DNA from: Thiobacillus sp.
GTDB lineage: Bacteria; Pseudomonadota; Gammaproteobacteria; Burkholderiales; Thiobacillaceae
DNA: 64,000 bases
NCBI RefSeq assembly: GCF_030696885.1
Contig: NZ_JAUYRI010000007.1
Coordinates: 83,827 to 147,826, forward strand
Direction: 5' to 3'
This document shows, piece by piece, positions 62,409-64,000 of this stretch (position 1 is the stretch's first letter; each line of letters opens with the position of its first letter). Under the pieces are notes generated by a model that saw only the letters and a list, made by a program, of their open reading frames with translations, was not told the DNA's origin and made no database searches. Made by a program: the position numbers and the translations under genes.

Positions 62409-63836
62409 ATGCCGAAATCGTTTAAAACGCCTGCGCTTGTCCTCGCTGCATTCCTCGGCCTGCTGGTCCTCATCGCGATCGCCCTGTCGCTTTTCTGGGA
62501 CCTGAATGCGCACAAGCCCCGGCTTGAGGCCGCGGCCTCGAAGATCGCCGGGATGGAGGTCCGCATTGACGGACGGATCGGCATCGCCTTCTTCCCCGGC
62601 GTAGTGCTGACCCTCGAAAACGTCCATGTGCACAACCGGGGGACCGAGATCGGCGCGACAAGCAGCGCGAGGATCGGGGTCGATTTCCTGGCGCTGCTCA
62701 AGCAGGACATCCGGCTCAGGCATATCACGCTCGCGCAGCCGGTCATCTACATCGAGCGGGACCGCGATGGCCACTACAACTACGAGCGGCCGGAGAAAGT
62801 CCGGCAATCCCTTCCCGATTTGCGGCTGGCAAAATTCGTTATGGCAGACGGCACGCTGCGCTATCTGGACAAGCGCACCGGCAAGCACATCGAGGCGGCA
62901 GCATGCGAGCTGGACGCGCGCGATGTGCAGCTCACGGGCCGACAGTCCCCCGGCATCCTGAAACAGCTTGCGGTTGCGGCCGACCTCGCCTGCAAGACGG
63001 TACGGACCAACGATTACGCTGCCGCCGACCTGAACACGAAAATTGCCGGGCAGAACGGGATTTTCGACCTCGAGCCGCTGACGATGCGGCTTTTCGATGG
63101 GCAGGGCGCCGGGCGCCTGCGGGCGGATTTCACCCAGACGCTGCCCCGCTACGACCTCAGCTACACGCTGACGCAGTTTCGCCTCGAGGCGCTGCTCAAG
63201 ACCCTGTCGCCGCAATCGGTCCCGGAAGGCGCGGTGGACCTCACCGCCAAGATGACGATGCAAGGCCGGACCGTGAAAAATCTGAAGCAGACCCTGACGG
63301 GCGAGGTCACGATGCGTGGCACCGACCTGGTCTTCAACGGCCGCGATCTCGACGAAGCCTTCGACCATTTCGAGTCCAGTCAAAGCTTCAACCTGGTGGA
63401 TGTGGGCGCCGTGTTCCTCGCCGGCCCGCTCGGTCTGGCGATCACCAAGGGCTACGACTTCGCGAGCATCCTGCACGGTTCGGAAGGGCACAGCGAGATC
63501 CGCACGCTCATCTCCGACTGGAAAGTCGAGCGCGGCATTGCGCGGTCGCAGGACGTGGCGATCGCGACCCGGCGGCACCGGGTCGCGTTGCAGGGCCGCC
63601 TCGATTTCGTCAACGAGCGATTCGATGGCGTGACCGTAGCCCTGATCGACGGCAAGGGCTGCATCCGCGCGCAGCAGGCGATACACGGGCCCTTCAGGAA
63701 ACCCGTGGTCGAAAAGCCGAGCACGCTCAAGGCGCTCACCGGCCCCGTGGTCAGATTATTCAAGCAGGTGGGCGCGCTGTTTCCCGGCGGCGCGTGCGAG
63801 GTGTTCTACGCGGGGTCGGTCGCAGCGCCGAAATAA
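62409..63836 (+). CDS. AsmA-family membrane-anchored protein
   Basis: A 475-residue protein with an N-terminal membrane helix (about residues 9-31) and a long beta-rich periplasmic region. The opening after the helix, LNAHKPRLEAAASKIAGMEVRIDGRIGI read in parts, and ALLKQDIRLRHITLAQPVIYI are AsmA hallmarks; ALVILAD-like repeats near the end (TVALIDGKGCIRAQQAI) support the family. AsmA proteins help lipid or outer-membrane protein movement between membranes. It follows gcvR after 106 bases. Confidence 0.85.
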   Translation: MPKSFKTPALVLAAFLGLLVLIAIALSLFWDLNAHKPRLEAAASKIAGMEVRIDGRIGIAFFPGVVLTLENVHVHNRGTEIGATSSARIGVDFLALLKQDIRLRHITLAQPVIYIERDRDGHYNYERPEKVRQSLPDLRLAKFVMADGTLRYLDKRTGKHIEAAACELDARDVQLTGRQSPGILKQLAVAADLACKTVRTNDYAAADLNTKIAGQNGIFDLEPLTMRLFDGQGAGRLRADFTQTLPRYDLSYTLTQFRLEALLKTLSPQSVPEGAVDLTAKMTMQGRTVKNLKQTLTGEVTMRGTDLVFNGRDLDEAFDHFESSQSFNLVDVGAVFLAGPLGLAITKGYDFASILHGSEGHSEIRTLISDWKVERGIARSQDVAIATRRHRVALQGRLDFVNERFDGVTVALIDGKGCIRAQQAIHGPFRKPVVEKPSTLKALTGPVVRLFKQVGALFPGGACEVFYAGSVAAPK

Positions 63837-63870
63837 TCCTAAAAACCGTAGTTGGACGTATCCGAGTGTG

Positions 63871-63958
63871 CGGTTTTCGGGTTGTCTGGCAAGGCGCGAT
63901 GAGGCGCATGGCCGCTCCCTGCAACGAAGAGCAACGCGGCCAGGCGACCCGAAAATCG
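63871..63958. repeat. Long imperfect inverted repeat downstream of the AsmA gene
   Basis: Bases 63871-63890 can pair with 63939-63958 over 20 positions without a bulge, three of them G-T wobbles, around a 48-base loop. The loop and the following bases hold smaller hairpins (CGGGTG/CACCCG at 63965-63987). The wobble pairs suggest structure at the RNA level. No gene is recognised in 63837-64000. Confidence 0.5.
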
Positions 63959-64000
63959 TGCAATCGGGTGCGTAGCGTTCTCACCCGCCAGGTGAAGGCG

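Noticed and set aside
63871..63958. Edge inverted repeat considered as an integron attC site
   Set aside because: The AAC/GTT core sites expected at attC ends are not present, and no gene cassettes or integrase are visible.
63760..63984. Small minus-strand open frame at the window edge
   Set aside because: It overlaps the AsmA 3' end and the structured repeat, with an Arg/Pro-rich translation and no start signal.

Overview
The window is a dense, high-GC stretch of bacterial chromosome with almost no non-coding space; no gap between genes exceeds about 180 bases. I see no tRNA, rRNA, CRISPR array, insertion sequence or prophage. Gene order and protein flavour point to a betaproteobacterium: a LysM-dprA-smg-topA block diverges from def-fmt-rsmB-DUF4390-ntrY-ntrX-trkA-trkH. 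Several sulfur-handling proteins (a rhodanese fusion, a DsrE-like exported protein beside a metallo-beta-lactamase-fold protein, and an ETHE1-type persulfide dioxygenase) and a glycolate oxidase operon suggest a sulfur-oxidising, probably autotrophic lineage such as Thiobacillus or a relative. That placement is inference.

Layout. 0-7 kb: a phosphate-uptake operon (3' end of pstS, a lipoprotein with an internal duplication, pstC, pstA, pstB) followed by an OmpR-type regulator whose receiver lacks the phosphorylated Asp; a terminator lies between the lipoprotein gene and pstC. 7-14.6 kb (minus strand): a flavodoxin-fold oxidoreductase, an exported binding protein fused to a rhodanese domain, a degenerate receiver, topA, smg, dprA and a LysM protein. 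14.8-26.8 kb (plus strand): def, fmt, rsmB, DUF4390, ntrY, an ntrX whose ATPase motor looks dead, trkA, two tandem trkH genes, a TPR protein and yggX. 27-41.3 kb (mostly minus): phoU, a membrane-anchored protein, a Nudix-ThiE fusion, a DUF815 ATPase, a cytochrome c (plus strand), two FMN-binding-split-barrel proteins (one fused to GAF and a C-terminal helical domain), argJ, small proteins, a DUF938 methyltransferase, an AddAB-type helicase-nuclease pair and the ferredoxin fdxA.

41.4-50.3 kb: trxA, rho, zwf (minus), rpmE, an M48 peptidase, an ArnT-like membrane glycosyltransferase, mobA, and the DsrE/metallo-beta-lactamase pair. 50.3-59.8 kb (minus): a ferritin of the encapsulated-ferritin type without an encapsulin gene next to it, a coiled-coil stress protein, a ribosome hibernation factor, then a compact operon read as TPP enzyme - DUF1537 kinase - glcD - glcE - glcF - persulfide dioxygenase. 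A divergent IclR-family regulator (59.9 kb) faces it across a region with four related inverted repeats. 60.7-64 kb: an AI-2E family permease, a GcvR-like double-ACT protein, an AsmA-family protein, and a strong imperfect inverted repeat at the window edge.

The most interesting possibility is the glycolate operon. Glycolate oxidase makes glyoxylate. A transketolase/phosphoketolase-type enzyme could transfer a two-carbon ketol unit to glyoxylate, giving 3-oxo-tetronate, and DUF1537 proteins include 3-oxo-tetronate kinases whose product decarboxylates to dihydroxyacetone phosphate. This would be a new route for returning glycolate carbon to the Calvin cycle. It is chemistry-based inference from gene content and has not been shown.
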